Positions 36,195 through 44,350 of a stretch of 64,000 bases of DNA are shown here, piece by piece. The notes beneath the pieces were generated by a model. The model worked only from the letters and a program-made list of their open reading frames with translations, was not told the DNA's origin and ran no database searches. Every line of letters begins with the position of its first letter. Position 1 is the stretch's first letter. Location: contig DBQP01000007.1 of NCBI GenBank assembly GCA_002305265.1, positions 1-64,000 of the forward strand, given 5' to 3'. A program made the position numbers and the translations under genes. This DNA comes from Prevotellaceae bacterium UBA1391 (GTDB lineage: Bacteria > Bacteroidota > Bacteroidia > Bacteroidales > Bacteroidaceae).

Positions 36195-37358
36195 ATGAAG
36201 AAAATAATGCTTCTCGGTTCCGGCGAACTGGGCAAGGAATTTACAATTGCATGCAAGCGCAAAGGCCAGTATGTGATTGCTTGCGACAAGTATCCCGGTG
36301 CACCAGCCATGCAAGTGGCTGACGAATGTGAGGTTTTCTCAATGCTGGATGGCGACGCGCTGGAAGCAGCCGTATGTCGTCATCAGCCCGACATCATTGT
36401 TCCGGAGATTGAAGCCATCCGTACGGAAAGACTGTATGATTTCGAGAAGCAAGGCATTCAGGTGGTGCCGTCTGCGCGTGCGGTCAACTTTACGATGAAT
36501 CGAAAGGCAATCCGTGAACTGGCCCACACGGAGCTGGGGCTGAAGACGGCAGACTACCGCTACGCCAAGACGTTCGAGGAGTTTCAGCAAGCGGCCGCAG
36601 AGATTGGCTATCCGTTCATCGTGAAGCCGCTGATGTCTTCTTCTGGTCATGGGCAGAGCAAGGTTGATTCGCCTGACGAGCTGCAGGAAGCATGGCGCAT
36701 TGCCGCTGAGGGCGCGCGGGGCGATATTCATGAGGTCATTGTGGAGCAGTTTATCCGGTTCGACTCGGAAATCACGCTGCTGACGGTGACGCAGAAGAAT
36801 GGGCCTACGCTTTTCTGTCCGCCTATCGGCCATGTACAGAAGGGCGGCGACTATCGGGAAAGTTTTCAGCCTGCATTTGTCTCGCCAGAACAACTGAAAG
36901 AGGCACAAAGAATGGCCGATGTCGTTACGAAGGCGCTGACGGGCGCTGGTATTTGGGGCGTGGAGTTCTTCCTTAGCAAGGAGGATGGCGTCTATTTCTC
37001 AGAGCTTTCGCCGCGTCCGCACGACACAGGTATGGTGACTTTGGCAGGCACGCAGAATCTGTCGGAGTTTGAGTTGCATTGTCGCGCCGTGCTGGGCCTT
37101 CCTATTCCGGAAGTGCAGCAGGAACGCATCGGAGCTTCTGCCGTGATACTGAGTGACGTCGAGTCGAAATCGCCAGAATACGAAGGACTTGAAGTTCCAA
37201 CCGCTGCCACGCAAACGCGCCTCTTCGTGTTTGGAAAACCGGAGGCTCACGTCGGTCGTCGCATGGGCGTCGTCGTTTGCTATGATGCGCTTGGCTCGGA
37301 TTTGCAAGCCCTGCGTGAGAAGTGCAAGTCGCTTGCAGCGTCTGTGAAGTTGAAATGA
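36195..37358 (+). CDS. purT: Formate-dependent phosphoribosylglycinamide formyltransferase
   Basis: ATP-grasp enzyme of purine synthesis, converting GAR to FGAR with formate and ATP; 387 aa, usual length. N-terminal IMLLGSGELGKEFTIACKR, GAR-binding VPEIEAIRTERLYDFE, the ATP-grasp core PFIVKPLMSSSGHGQSKV and FDSEITLLTV, the metal site GVEFFLSKEDGVYFSELSPR then PHDTGMVTL. A folate-independent third step suits an anaerobe with formate. Downstream a 9-bp inverted repeat (37439-37474) might be its terminator; it has no T-tract. Confidence 0.95.
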   Translation: MKKIMLLGSGELGKEFTIACKRKGQYVIACDKYPGAPAMQVADECEVFSMLDGDALEAAVCRHQPDIIVPEIEAIRTERLYDFEKQGIQVVPSARAVNFTMNRKAIRELAHTELGLKTADYRYAKTFEEFQQAAAEIGYPFIVKPLMSSSGHGQSKVDSPDELQEAWRIAAEGARGDIHEVIVEQFIRFDSEITLLTVTQKNGPTLFCPPIGHVQKGGDYRESFQPAFVSPEQLKEAQRMADVVTKALTGAGIWGVEFFLSKEDGVYFSELSPRPHDTGMVTLAGTQNLSEFELHCRAVLGLPIPEVQQERIGASAVILSDVESKSPEYEGLEVPTAATQTRLFVFGKPEAHVGRRMGVVVCYDALGSDLQALREKCKSLAASVKLK

Positions 37359-37576
37359 ACTGAGTCTGGCTAACGACTGGTCGTGTATAGTAGATCTGCT
37401 GCCTTCCCGTGTATCTCAAGACGTCTTCGTGAAACATTCCATCAGCGCTCTTATGGGCGTTTGAACGCTGATGGGAAAGCTGAAAGTTGCATTGCTACCT
37501 GACGACCGTCTCTCTTCCAATCATCTCTTCTGTATGCGGCGTAGTCCGTACGTGCAGAAGAGTTTTTTTGGCGCAG

Positions 37577-37752
37577 CACTCTGTTTTCAGTCTTCATGCA
37601 CCCTTTTCTTGGCTTTATTGCACTCCGCTCGTAGCTTTTCTGCACTCCGCTCATTGCTTTCCTGCACTCCGCTCATTGCTTTCCTGCACTCCGCTCATAG
37701 CTTTCCTGCACTCCGCTCATTGCTATACTGTGCTCAGTCCATGTTCTAATTG
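37577..37752 (+). repeat. 22-bp tandem minisatellite
   Basis: Five consecutive 22-bp units, each starting CACTCCGCTC, begin at 37621, 37643, 37665, 37687 and 37709; the second and third are identical. In-phase decayed units precede (37577, 37599) and follow (37731). It fills the middle of the 543-bp gap 37359-37901 between purT and dnaB, in which I find no gene and no clear promoter. The units are not palindromic and not related in sequence to the GAAGGCCTTC arrays. Confidence 0.9.
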
Positions 37753-37901
37753 TATCCGATTCAATATCTCAGTTCATTTCTCAGGTGCTATTTCTGCAGC
37801 ATTCCTTCATCATCACGCCGTCTTTCTGGTGACAAGAATGCCTCTCTCCTGAATGTTGATACTCTTCTGTTCTTATCCAACTTCCCTTTTTTCTCGCACT
37901 T

Positions 37902-39482
37902 ATGCCTGATTCAACATCTTCTTCCCGTCGTCGTCCTACCACCCGAAAGAAAGAGCAAGACACCGTCATTGCAGACATGGGACGTTTGCAGCCGCAAGCC
38001 ACCGAACTGGAGCAAGCGGTGATTGGCGCGTGCCTTGTGGAGACGGAGGCGTTTGGACGCATCTCTGATCTCCTGCGTCCGGAGGCTTTCTACGAGAAGC
38101 GCAACCGTGAGATATTTACGGCCATACAGTCGCTGGCGGCCGAAGACCAGCCGATCGATGTTTATACCGTTGTCGAGCAACTTCGCAAGACGGCGCGCCT
38201 TGATGATGCCGGGGGCATGGGCTATGTGGCCGAGCTCAGCGAGAAGATGCTGTCTTCGGCTCACATTGAGTATCATGCCCGTATCATCGCGCAAAAATCT
38301 CTCGCCCGGAAACTTATCACGTATACGAGTGAGATTCAGGAAGGCGCATTCGACGAAGGGACAGACGTTGCGGAACTGATGCAGAAAGCCGAAGGCGAGT
38401 TGTTCGAGCTTTCAAAGAACAGCATACGGAAGGACTTTACGCAGATCAACCCCGTTCTCAAGGACGCTTTTGCACAGCTGCGTGAGGCCAGTGAGCGCAA
38501 AGACGGACTGAGCGGACTCAGCAGCGGTTTTGGTGCTTTGGACAAGATGACGAACGGTTGGCAGAAGAGCGATCTGGTCATCATTGCCGCCCGTCCCGCC
38601 ATGGGAAAGACGGCGTTTGTCTTGTCGATGGCTCGCAACATCGCCGTCACGAACCGTGTGCCGGTTGCAATCTTCTCACTTGAAATGGCGAATGTTCAGC
38701 TCGTCAATCGTCTGATTGTGAATGTCTGCGAGATCAAAGGCGAGAAAATCAAGAGCGGACAGCTGGCGCCGCATGAATGGGCGCAGCTGGATTTGAAGTC
38801 GAAGGAGCTGCTCGACGCCCCGCTCTATGTGGACGACACGGCTCAGCTCTCCGTCTTCGAGTTGCGTACGAAGGCGCGCCGATTGAAAAAAGAACACGAC
38901 ATTCAGCTGATCATCATCGACTACTTGCAGTTGATGAACGCCAGCGGTATGAATTATAACTCTCGTCAGGAGGAGGTCAGCATCATTTCGCGTTCTCTGA
39001 AGGGCTTGGCCAAGGAGTTGAACATCCCCATCATTGCTCTGTCGCAGCTGAACCGAAGTGTGGAGAACCGCGTGGGTATTGACCCTGAGAATCCCGACAG
39101 CAAGCGCCCGCAGCTGAGCGACTTGCGTGAGTCAGGCTCCATCGAGCAGGATGCCGACATGGTCTGCTTCATCCATCGCCCTGAATACTATAAGATCTAC
39201 AAGGACCAATATGGCAACGATCTGCGTGGAAAGGGTTTCATCATCATCGCCAAACATCGAAACGGCGAAGTGGGCGACGTCACGTTGAAGTTCGAAGGAG
39301 AATACATCCGCTTCTCCGATGTGAACGACACGGACGATGCGCCACTTCCGCTTCCGCCTGGCGAGTCGTCGGGCAGCGGCGTGGTCTATCCTTCGCGTGC
39401 CAATCAGCCGATGCTGGATCCGAATGATCCTTTCAACAGTTTCACGGCGGATATGGCTCCGGGAGACGACGTGCCCTATTGA
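37902..39482 (+). CDS. dnaB: Replicative DNA helicase DnaB
   Basis: Hexameric 5'-3' replicative helicase, 526 aa. The N-terminal DnaB domain begins with ATELEQAVIGACLVETEAF; the RecA-like domain has LVIIAARPAMGKTAFVLSMA (Walker A Lys236), IIIDYLQLMNASGMNY (Walker B), ELNIPIIALSQLNRSVENR and LRESGSIEQDADMVCFIHRP. A 40-residue basic/Ser-Thr-rich N-terminal extension precedes the fold. The last 45 residues are Pro-rich. No intein is present. A strong terminator follows. Confidence 0.96.
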   Translation: MPDSTSSSRRRPTTRKKEQDTVIADMGRLQPQATELEQAVIGACLVETEAFGRISDLLRPEAFYEKRNREIFTAIQSLAAEDQPIDVYTVVEQLRKTARLDDAGGMGYVAELSEKMLSSAHIEYHARIIAQKSLARKLITYTSEIQEGAFDEGTDVAELMQKAEGELFELSKNSIRKDFTQINPVLKDAFAQLREASERKDGLSGLSSGFGALDKMTNGWQKSDLVIIAARPAMGKTAFVLSMARNIAVTNRVPVAIFSLEMANVQLVNRLIVNVCEIKGEKIKSGQLAPHEWAQLDLKSKELLDAPLYVDDTAQLSVFELRTKARRLKKEHDIQLIIIDYLQLMNASGMNYNSRQEEVSIISRSLKGLAKELNIPIIALSQLNRSVENRVGIDPENPDSKRPQLSDLRESGSIEQDADMVCFIHRPEYYKIYKDQYGNDLRGKGFIIIAKHRNGEVGDVTLKFEGEYIRFSDVNDTDDAPLPLPPGESSGSGVVYPSRANQPMLDPNDPFNSFTADMAPGDDVPY

Positions 39483-39511
39483 CATGCTCGCCTCCAGCGC
39501 ATTCTCGCTAC

Positions 39512-39550
39512 AAAAAAATCCTGCTACGGCTGTCGTAGCAGGATTTTTTT
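39512..39550. terminator. Bidirectional terminator between dnaB and queF
   Basis: AAAAAAATCCTGCTACG (39512-39528) pairs with its exact complement at 39534-39550 around a 5-nt loop, giving a T7 tract on either strand. Typical intrinsic terminator for dnaB; also usable for the queF transcript. Confidence 0.9.
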
Positions 39551-39714
39551 GTATGATTTTGTGGTGAGACGTTGGCGTTGTTGAAACGAGGGGGCGCGCT
39601 TCAATGCATGATTCTACCGCGCTGTCATACCATTTCTTGTGTTGACAGTGTTTAGTCGCGCGGCAATGAAGGTGGCCAACATGGCTTCCATCAGCCCTCC
39701 CATGTGTCCTCCGC

Positions 39715-40176
39715 TCAATTCATGTCGTGGTGTTGCAGGCGGAAGTCGGCCATGTCCGCATACTTGGTTCCCGCACGCCCATAGTTGGCATACGGATAGA
39801 TGGATATGCCGCCGCGTGGCGTGAAGATGCCGGTTACCTCAATGTATTTCGGATCCATCAACCGGATGAGATCTTTCATGATGATGTTGACGCAGTCTTC
39901 GTGAAAGTCTCCGTGGTTGCGGAAGGAGAACAGATAGAGCTTCAGGCTCTTGCTCTCCACCATGCGCACGTCCGGAATGTAGGAAATCCGAATCTCGGCA
40001 AAGTCGGGTTGCCCCGTGATGGGGCAAAGCGAGGTGAATTCAGGGCAGTTGAAGCGCACCCAATAGTCGTTGTCCTGGTGCTTGTTCTCAAAGGTCTCCA
40101 GCACTTCCGGCGCATAGTCCTGCCGATATTCCGTTTTTCGGCCCAAGAGTTGCAGGCCTTCTTTTTCTCGTTTCAT
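39715..40176 (-). CDS. queF: 7-cyano-7-deazaguanine reductase
   Basis: NADPH-dependent reductase converting preQ0 to preQ1 in queuosine synthesis; 153 aa, the short unimodular form. Motifs: FNCPEFTSLCPITGQPDF with the nucleophilic cysteine (LCPITGQ), RMVESKSLKLYLFSFRNH (the QueF signature ESKSLKLYL), and FHEDCVNIIMKDL. Start at 40176 (MKREKEGLQL); the longer frame is unsupported. Third gene of the queuosine operon, 32 bp after queC. Confidence 0.95.
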   Translation of the reverse strand: MKREKEGLQLLGRKTEYRQDYAPEVLETFENKHQDNDYWVRFNCPEFTSLCPITGQPDFAEIRISYIPDVRMVESKSLKLYLFSFRNHGDFHEDCVNIIMKDLIRLMDPKYIEVTGIFTPRGGISIYPYANYGRAGTKYADMADFRLQHHDMN

Positions 40177-40208
40177 ATAGAAGGTTTGTCGTTTGCGGCA
40201 TGCCTGGC

Positions 40209-40889
40209 TCAATGGCATGCCTTGAGGTTCTCACGTTCGTTCAGGTACGTCTCCAGCCCGTGCCTCCGCAGCTTGCATGCCGGACAGTGTCCGCAGCCGT
40301 CGCCGGGTATGCCGTTGTAGCATGTGAGCGTGCGTTCCCTCACGAGCGAAAATACGCCGAGGCGGTCTGCCATGGCCCAGGTTGCTGTCTTGTCGAGCCA
40401 CATGAGCGGCGTGTGGATGACGAACTGCTCGTCCATGCCGAGGTTGAGGCTGACGTTGAGACTCCGGATGAAGGAGTCGCGGCAGTCGGGATAGCCCGAG
40501 AAGTCGGTTTGCGACACGCCCGTCACGAGGTGCATGGCGTCAATCTCGCGGGCATGCACGGCAGCCATGCTCAGAAAGAACAGGTTGCGCCCGGGCACGA
40601 ACGTGTTGGGCGGTGCCTCTGCCGGCTTTTCCCGATCCATCTCGATGGCCGAGTCGGTCAGACTGCATCCGCTGCAGAGCTGCGGGATGAAGCCCGCGTC
40701 CACCTCGCGGATGGGCACGTTGGCTATGGCAGCCATTTCGTGTGCGATGTCTACCTCCTGTGCGTGTTTCTGTCCGTAGCGGAAAGTGATGGCACTCACG
40801 CGTTCGAATCGCTGCTTGGCCCAAAACAAGCAGGTCGTGCTGTCCTGGCCGCCCGAGAGCACCACCAGTGCATGATTCTTGTCCAACAT
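40209..40889 (-). CDS. queC: 7-cyano-7-deazaguanine synthase
   Basis: ATP-dependent synthesis of preQ0 from 7-carboxy-7-deazaguanine; 226 aa. PP-loop VVLSGGQDSTTCLFWAK near the N-terminus, and the zinc motif GDGCGHCPACKLR near the C-terminus with the additional cysteine in TCYNGIPG. Cytosolic; it lies 13 bp after the transporter gene and 32 bp before queF. QueD and QueE are not in the window. Confidence 0.95.
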   Translation of the reverse strand: MLDKNHALVVLSGGQDSTTCLFWAKQRFERVSAITFRYGQKHAQEVDIAHEMAAIANVPIREVDAGFIPQLCSGCSLTDSAIEMDREKPAEAPPNTFVPGRNLFFLSMAAVHAREIDAMHLVTGVSQTDFSGYPDCRDSFIRSLNVSLNLGMDEQFVIHTPLMWLDKTATWAMADRLGVFSLVRERTLTCYNGIPGDGCGHCPACKLRRHGLETYLNERENLKACH

Positions 40890-40902
40890 GTCGTCTGCCG
40901 TC

Positions 40903-41655
40903 TTATGCCAGTTCGCGGATGCGGAGAATGTTGTACGAGATTCCTTCGTCGTAGACGCTCGTTTTCTCGTGGCGTTTCACGTAGCGGACGACGCGCGACG
41001 TCAGCGGCAGTGCAACAATCTCGTAGAGCGTCTTGGCCGTCACCTGCAAGGCCATGAGCTTGAGGAGTTCGCCCAGCGGCATGAGGCCGCCGAAAGCCAG
41101 GGGAAAGAAGATGATGCTGTCGGCCGTCTCACCTACGAGCGTGGAGAGCACGGCGCGCCAGGCAAAGTGCCGCTCCTTGTCGCGCAGTTTCATGCGGCTC
41201 ATCACCCAGGCATTGAGAAAGGAGCCGACGAGGAAGGCGCTCAGGCTGGCGAACGCGATGCGTGGCGCCAGACCGAAGACGAAGGAGAAGTGTTCAGCTC
41301 CCTGCCAGAACGGTGCCGCCGGCAGTGCCACGGCAATTCCGCCCATGGCTACGACGAAAAAGTTCATGAAGAACCCCGTCCAGATGATGAGGCGGGCCTT
41401 TCGGAATCCCCACACCTCGGCAATGCAGTCGTTGAGGATATAGCTGATGGGGAAGACGATGAAGCCTGCCGTCATCGAGATGGGGCCGAATTGCACGACT
41501 TTGGTCTCCAACAGATTGGAGGCGACGAGGCAGATGCAGAAGAGGATGCCCATCAGCATAAAGGATACACTGACCATAAATCCCTTTCCGGACTGTGGTC
41601 TACTGGCAGGTGTTGCCGCGCTTGTCGCAGCAACAGACGATTGATTTTGAAGCAT
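40903..41655 (-). CDS. Queuosine precursor transporter (YhhQ/VUT family)
   Basis: Inner-membrane protein of 250 aa with about six hydrophobic segments, the family that imports preQ0/preQ1-type queuosine precursors. Family motifs: FIVFPISYILNDCIAEVWGF, SFLVGSFLNAWVMSRMK and STLVGETADSIIFFPLAF. A 25-residue Ser/Ala-rich N-terminus precedes the first helix. It heads the operon with queC and queF, so the cell can both make and scavenge the precursor. Confidence 0.92.
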   Translation of the reverse strand: MLQNQSSVAATSAATPASRPQSGKGFMVSVSFMLMGILFCICLVASNLLETKVVQFGPISMTAGFIVFPISYILNDCIAEVWGFRKARLIIWTGFFMNFFVVAMGGIAVALPAAPFWQGAEHFSFVFGLAPRIAFASLSAFLVGSFLNAWVMSRMKLRDKERHFAWRAVLSTLVGETADSIIFFPLAFGGLMPLGELLKLMALQVTAKTLYEIVALPLTSRVVRYVKRHEKTSVYDEGISYNILRIRELA

Positions 41656-41690
41656 TTGTTCTTGTTTTTTACGTGGTGTTCAAGCACACG

Positions 41691-41714
41691 GCAGCCCTCA
41701 TATCCTCGGGCTGC
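41691..41714 (-). promoter_or_regulatory. Leader hairpin of the queuosine operon
   Basis: In the roughly 85-nt leader of the transporter gene GCAGCCC/GGGCTGC forms a 7-bp stem with a 10-nt loop. The sequence does not match the preQ1-I riboswitch I know, so its role is open. Confidence 0.35.
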
Positions 41715-41740
41715 GAGGCAATAAATACTGTTTCGGGCGG

Positions 41741-41748
41741 CAAAGTTA
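41741..41748 (-). promoter_or_regulatory. -7 element of the queuosine operon
   Basis: Minus-strand TAACTTTG, a perfect TAnnTTTG match, about 85 bp before the transporter ATG; no clear TTG at -33. Confidence 0.6.
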
Positions 41749-41871
41749 CGCATTTTATTCAGATAAATTCGCTTTCTGACAAAAAAATCTCATGCGCACC
41801 CATTTTTCCCGCTCTTCGCCTCGCGCAAAAAACGGAAGAACGTAATTTAAAAATCAGAGAAGCGAAAATAT

Positions 41872-41913
41872 AAAATCGGAGAAGCGCTTTTTCATTTTCA
41901 CTTCTCCGATTTT
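41872..41913 (-). terminator. Terminator of the rhamnose operon
   Basis: AAAATCGGAGAAG (41872-41884) pairs with its complement at 41901-41913; on the minus strand the stem is followed by a T/A-rich run. It lies 114 bp after the rhaD stop. A single copy of the half-stem (AAAATCAGAGAAG) recurs near 41850. The gap 41656-42026 otherwise holds only the queuosine leader and promoter. Confidence 0.75.
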
Positions 41914-42026
41914 CACAGTTGTTCGTCAGCCGATATGTTTGCGTCGGGCCAGTCCTGTGCCTCAGTCCGCACCGTGACCGCTTTGGCCTTGCGCTTGGCG
42001 GGTTTTCGGAATGCCGTCCGGCCGGG

Positions 42027-42848
42027 TCAGCAGGGGCGTTGCTTGGGCAACTGGAAGACCTCCTGCACCTCTCGCATGGCCTCTTCAGTCATGCCTTCGG
42101 GGGTGAAGCCCATGTTCTTGGCACACATGTAGATTTCTGCCGATTTGTTAAGCACATCCACTTGGTCGAAGGCATCCATGAGGTCGCGGCCGACGGCGCA
42201 CACGCCATGCTTCTCCCACAGCACGACGTCGTATTCGCGAATCTGCTCGAGCGTAGCCTCAGCCAGCCTCACGCTGCCTGGCAAGGTGTAGGGCACGATG
42301 CCCAGGCCGAGCGGAGCGAATGCGAGTGTCTCGGGAATCATCGACCACAGCAGGTGCGTCATGGCGTCCTTCTTCAGCAGTTCCTTGTTGTGGCTCATGG
42401 CCACAAGCTGTATGGGATGTGTGTGGAGCGACGCCTTATAGGTGGAGCCTGTGGCGAGGAGGTAGTTGTGCATCGAGAGATGCGAGGGCAGCTCGCTCGT
42501 CGGCAGCACCGGCTCGTCGGCTATGATGACATAGGAGGCGCAGTCGTCGAGGATACGGATGATGCTGCCGTTCTGCATGGGCTGGCGCGCGAGGTCGCGC
42601 ATGCGCTTGCCCGTGCCCTTGCAATAGAAGTAGCAGCCGCGCAGGTGGGGCAGTATGGTGCCGATGGCCATGGGGCCGGAGAGCGCAGGCAAGGCGCGGA
42701 TGGCTTCGTCGACGTGTTCCGTGACGTTGACCGTGATGTTGCCTCCGTTGCGTTCAGCCCAGCCTTTCTGCCAGAGATAGCCGGCCACTTCGGCCACTTG
42801 CTCTACTGCGGCGCGGAGGCCGGGGCGATTGTCTAATATGCTGTTCAT
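42027..42848 (-). CDS. rhaD: L-rhamnulose-1-phosphate aldolase
   Basis: Class II, zinc-dependent aldolase cleaving L-rhamnulose-1-phosphate to dihydroxyacetone phosphate and L-lactaldehyde; 273 aa. Motifs: GWAERNGGNITVN near the N-terminus (catalytic Glu), SLHTHPIQLVAM (zinc histidines) and YDVVLWEKHGVCAVGRD (third zinc histidine). Start at 42848 (MNSILDNRPG). Last gene of the rhamnose operon, 80 bp after the transporter, with a terminator behind it. Confidence 0.95.
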   Translation of the reverse strand: MNSILDNRPGLRAAVEQVAEVAGYLWQKGWAERNGGNITVNVTEHVDEAIRALPALSGPMAIGTILPHLRGCYFYCKGTGKRMRDLARQPMQNGSIIRILDDCASYVIIADEPVLPTSELPSHLSMHNYLLATGSTYKASLHTHPIQLVAMSHNKELLKKDAMTHLLWSMIPETLAFAPLGLGIVPYTLPGSVRLAEATLEQIREYDVVLWEKHGVCAVGRDLMDAFDQVDVLNKSAEIYMCAKNMGFTPEGMTEEAMREVQEVFQLPKQRPC

Positions 42849-42928
42849 AGGATGAATGGTTCTAATGCGTTTGTTGGTTGGATGATGTCTCTTGCGCCCC
42901 GTGCTGCAGGCAAGCGGGGCTGCAGGGT

Positions 42929-44275
42929 TTATGCTTCGCCGTAGCGCTCGCGGGTGATTTGCTCGAGCGACTTGCCACGCGTGTCCGGACATCCCGCCAC
43001 GCCCACGATGAGCGAGATGAGCAGCAGGGCAATCATGCAGTAGGCCGCGATGGTGAATCCCTCGCCGTGCTCGCCGTAGATGAAGGTGAACACGAGACCC
43101 CAAACGGCCGACAGGCTGCGCACCACGAAGAACATCAGGCCTTGTGCGCCGGCGCGGAACTTGGCCGGGAAGAGCTCCGAGCCCCAGAGCGCGTAGAAGA
43201 TCTGGACGGAGATGCCGCCCTCAATGCCCCACAGGATGGCGAAGGCCCAAAGGCCGGCCGGGCCGTTCACGCCGATGCCGACGATGATGACCCATGCGCT
43301 GATGGCGAACAGCAGGCCGAGGATGTACAGCCACTTGTGGCGGATGCGGTCGATGACGAACGAGAGCACGAAGGTGGTGAGCACGATGATGGCCCACTGG
43401 ATGCAGTTCATCCAGTTGGCTTGCTCGTTGTCGACGCCGCCGGCTGTCTCGTAGATGTGCGGTTGGAAGAATCCCATGACGGAGGCCACGAGATTCCACG
43501 TGAGGTAGATGGTGACGAGGTAGAGCACCGTACGGATGGCCGTTCGGTTGTCGAAGAGCACGCGGAAGGCGTGCAGCAGTCCGCGGTCTTCGCCTTTTGC
43601 TGCAGCCGCCTGCTGCGTGGCGGTCCATTCGTGGCTCTCCTCCAGTTTGCGCTGCATGTTCCATGCGATGAGCGCCACGAGGAAGAGGGAGAAGAATACG
43701 ACGCGCGAGCTGAACACATTCAGGGCATCGCCGCTGAGGGCGGGCCCGCCGACGGCATGCGCCAGCGCCTCCACCCAGCCGAACAAATAGCCGCCGGGGG
43801 CGAAGAACATGCCGAGCAGCAGGATGATCATCGGCCCGACGCCCCACGACATCTGCGAGATGCAGATGTTGCGTCCGCGCTTGTCTATCTCCGAGCTTTC
43901 CGATATGTAGGTCCACGAGGCAGGCACGCCGATGCCCACCGAGATGCCTGTGACGAGGAATCCGCACAGCAGCATCGGATAATTCACGGAGCACACCACC
44001 AGCAGCACGCCCAGCATGTAGACCAGCAGGTTGTACGTGTAGATGAACTTCCGCCCGTATTTGTCGGCGAGGAAGCCGCCGACGATGGCGCCCAGTGCGG
44101 CGCCCAGACAGTTGGCGCTGATGAAGTTGAGCCATCCGAGGTGCACTTCCGTCAGGCCGAGATAGTTCTGCCAGAGGGTGAGACCGCTTGCGCCGGCCAC
44201 GATGGCGCCGGCATCCAGATAGTTGGTGAGCGAGACGGCAATGGTCTGCTTCAGACTTCCAGTTTCGTTTGTCAT
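42929..44275 (-). CDS. MFS sugar transporter (sugar-porter type)
   Basis: Twelve-helix major facilitator, 448 aa from ATG 44275. Sugar-porter-like motifs: GGFLADKYGRKFIYTYNLL (the loop 2-3 GxxxDrxGRR motif), ITGISVGIG-like helix 4 (LVTGISVGIGVPASWTYISE), SELFPAKFRAGAQGLMFFVV and PDTRGKSLEQI at the C-terminus. Inside the rha operon it most likely imports L-rhamnose; no RhaT gene is present. The assignment to rhamnose rests on context only. Confidence 0.88.
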   Translation of the reverse strand: MTNETGSLKQTIAVSLTNYLDAGAIVAGASGLTLWQNYLGLTEVHLGWLNFISANCLGAALGAIVGGFLADKYGRKFIYTYNLLVYMLGVLLVVCSVNYPMLLCGFLVTGISVGIGVPASWTYISESSEIDKRGRNICISQMSWGVGPMIILLLGMFFAPGGYLFGWVEALAHAVGGPALSGDALNVFSSRVVFFSLFLVALIAWNMQRKLEESHEWTATQQAAAAKGEDRGLLHAFRVLFDNRTAIRTVLYLVTIYLTWNLVASVMGFFQPHIYETAGGVDNEQANWMNCIQWAIIVLTTFVLSFVIDRIRHKWLYILGLLFAISAWVIIVGIGVNGPAGLWAFAILWGIEGGISVQIFYALWGSELFPAKFRAGAQGLMFFVVRSLSAVWGLVFTFIYGEHGEGFTIAAYCMIALLLISLIVGVAGCPDTRGKSLEQITRERYGEA

Positions 44276-44350
44276 AGTCGTTCCTTGTTGATGATGCGGC
44301 CGCCGGTGTTTCCGTCCGTCCGCCATTACTGTTCAAAAGGCAGGCCGGCG

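Noticed and set aside
37577..37752. CRISPR array reading of the dnaB minisatellite
   Set aside because: Units are back-to-back without unique spacers.
41656..41748. preQ1-I riboswitch
   Set aside because: The hairpin loop and A-rich tail do not match the pattern; no CUAC-type loop or matching pseudoknot strand.
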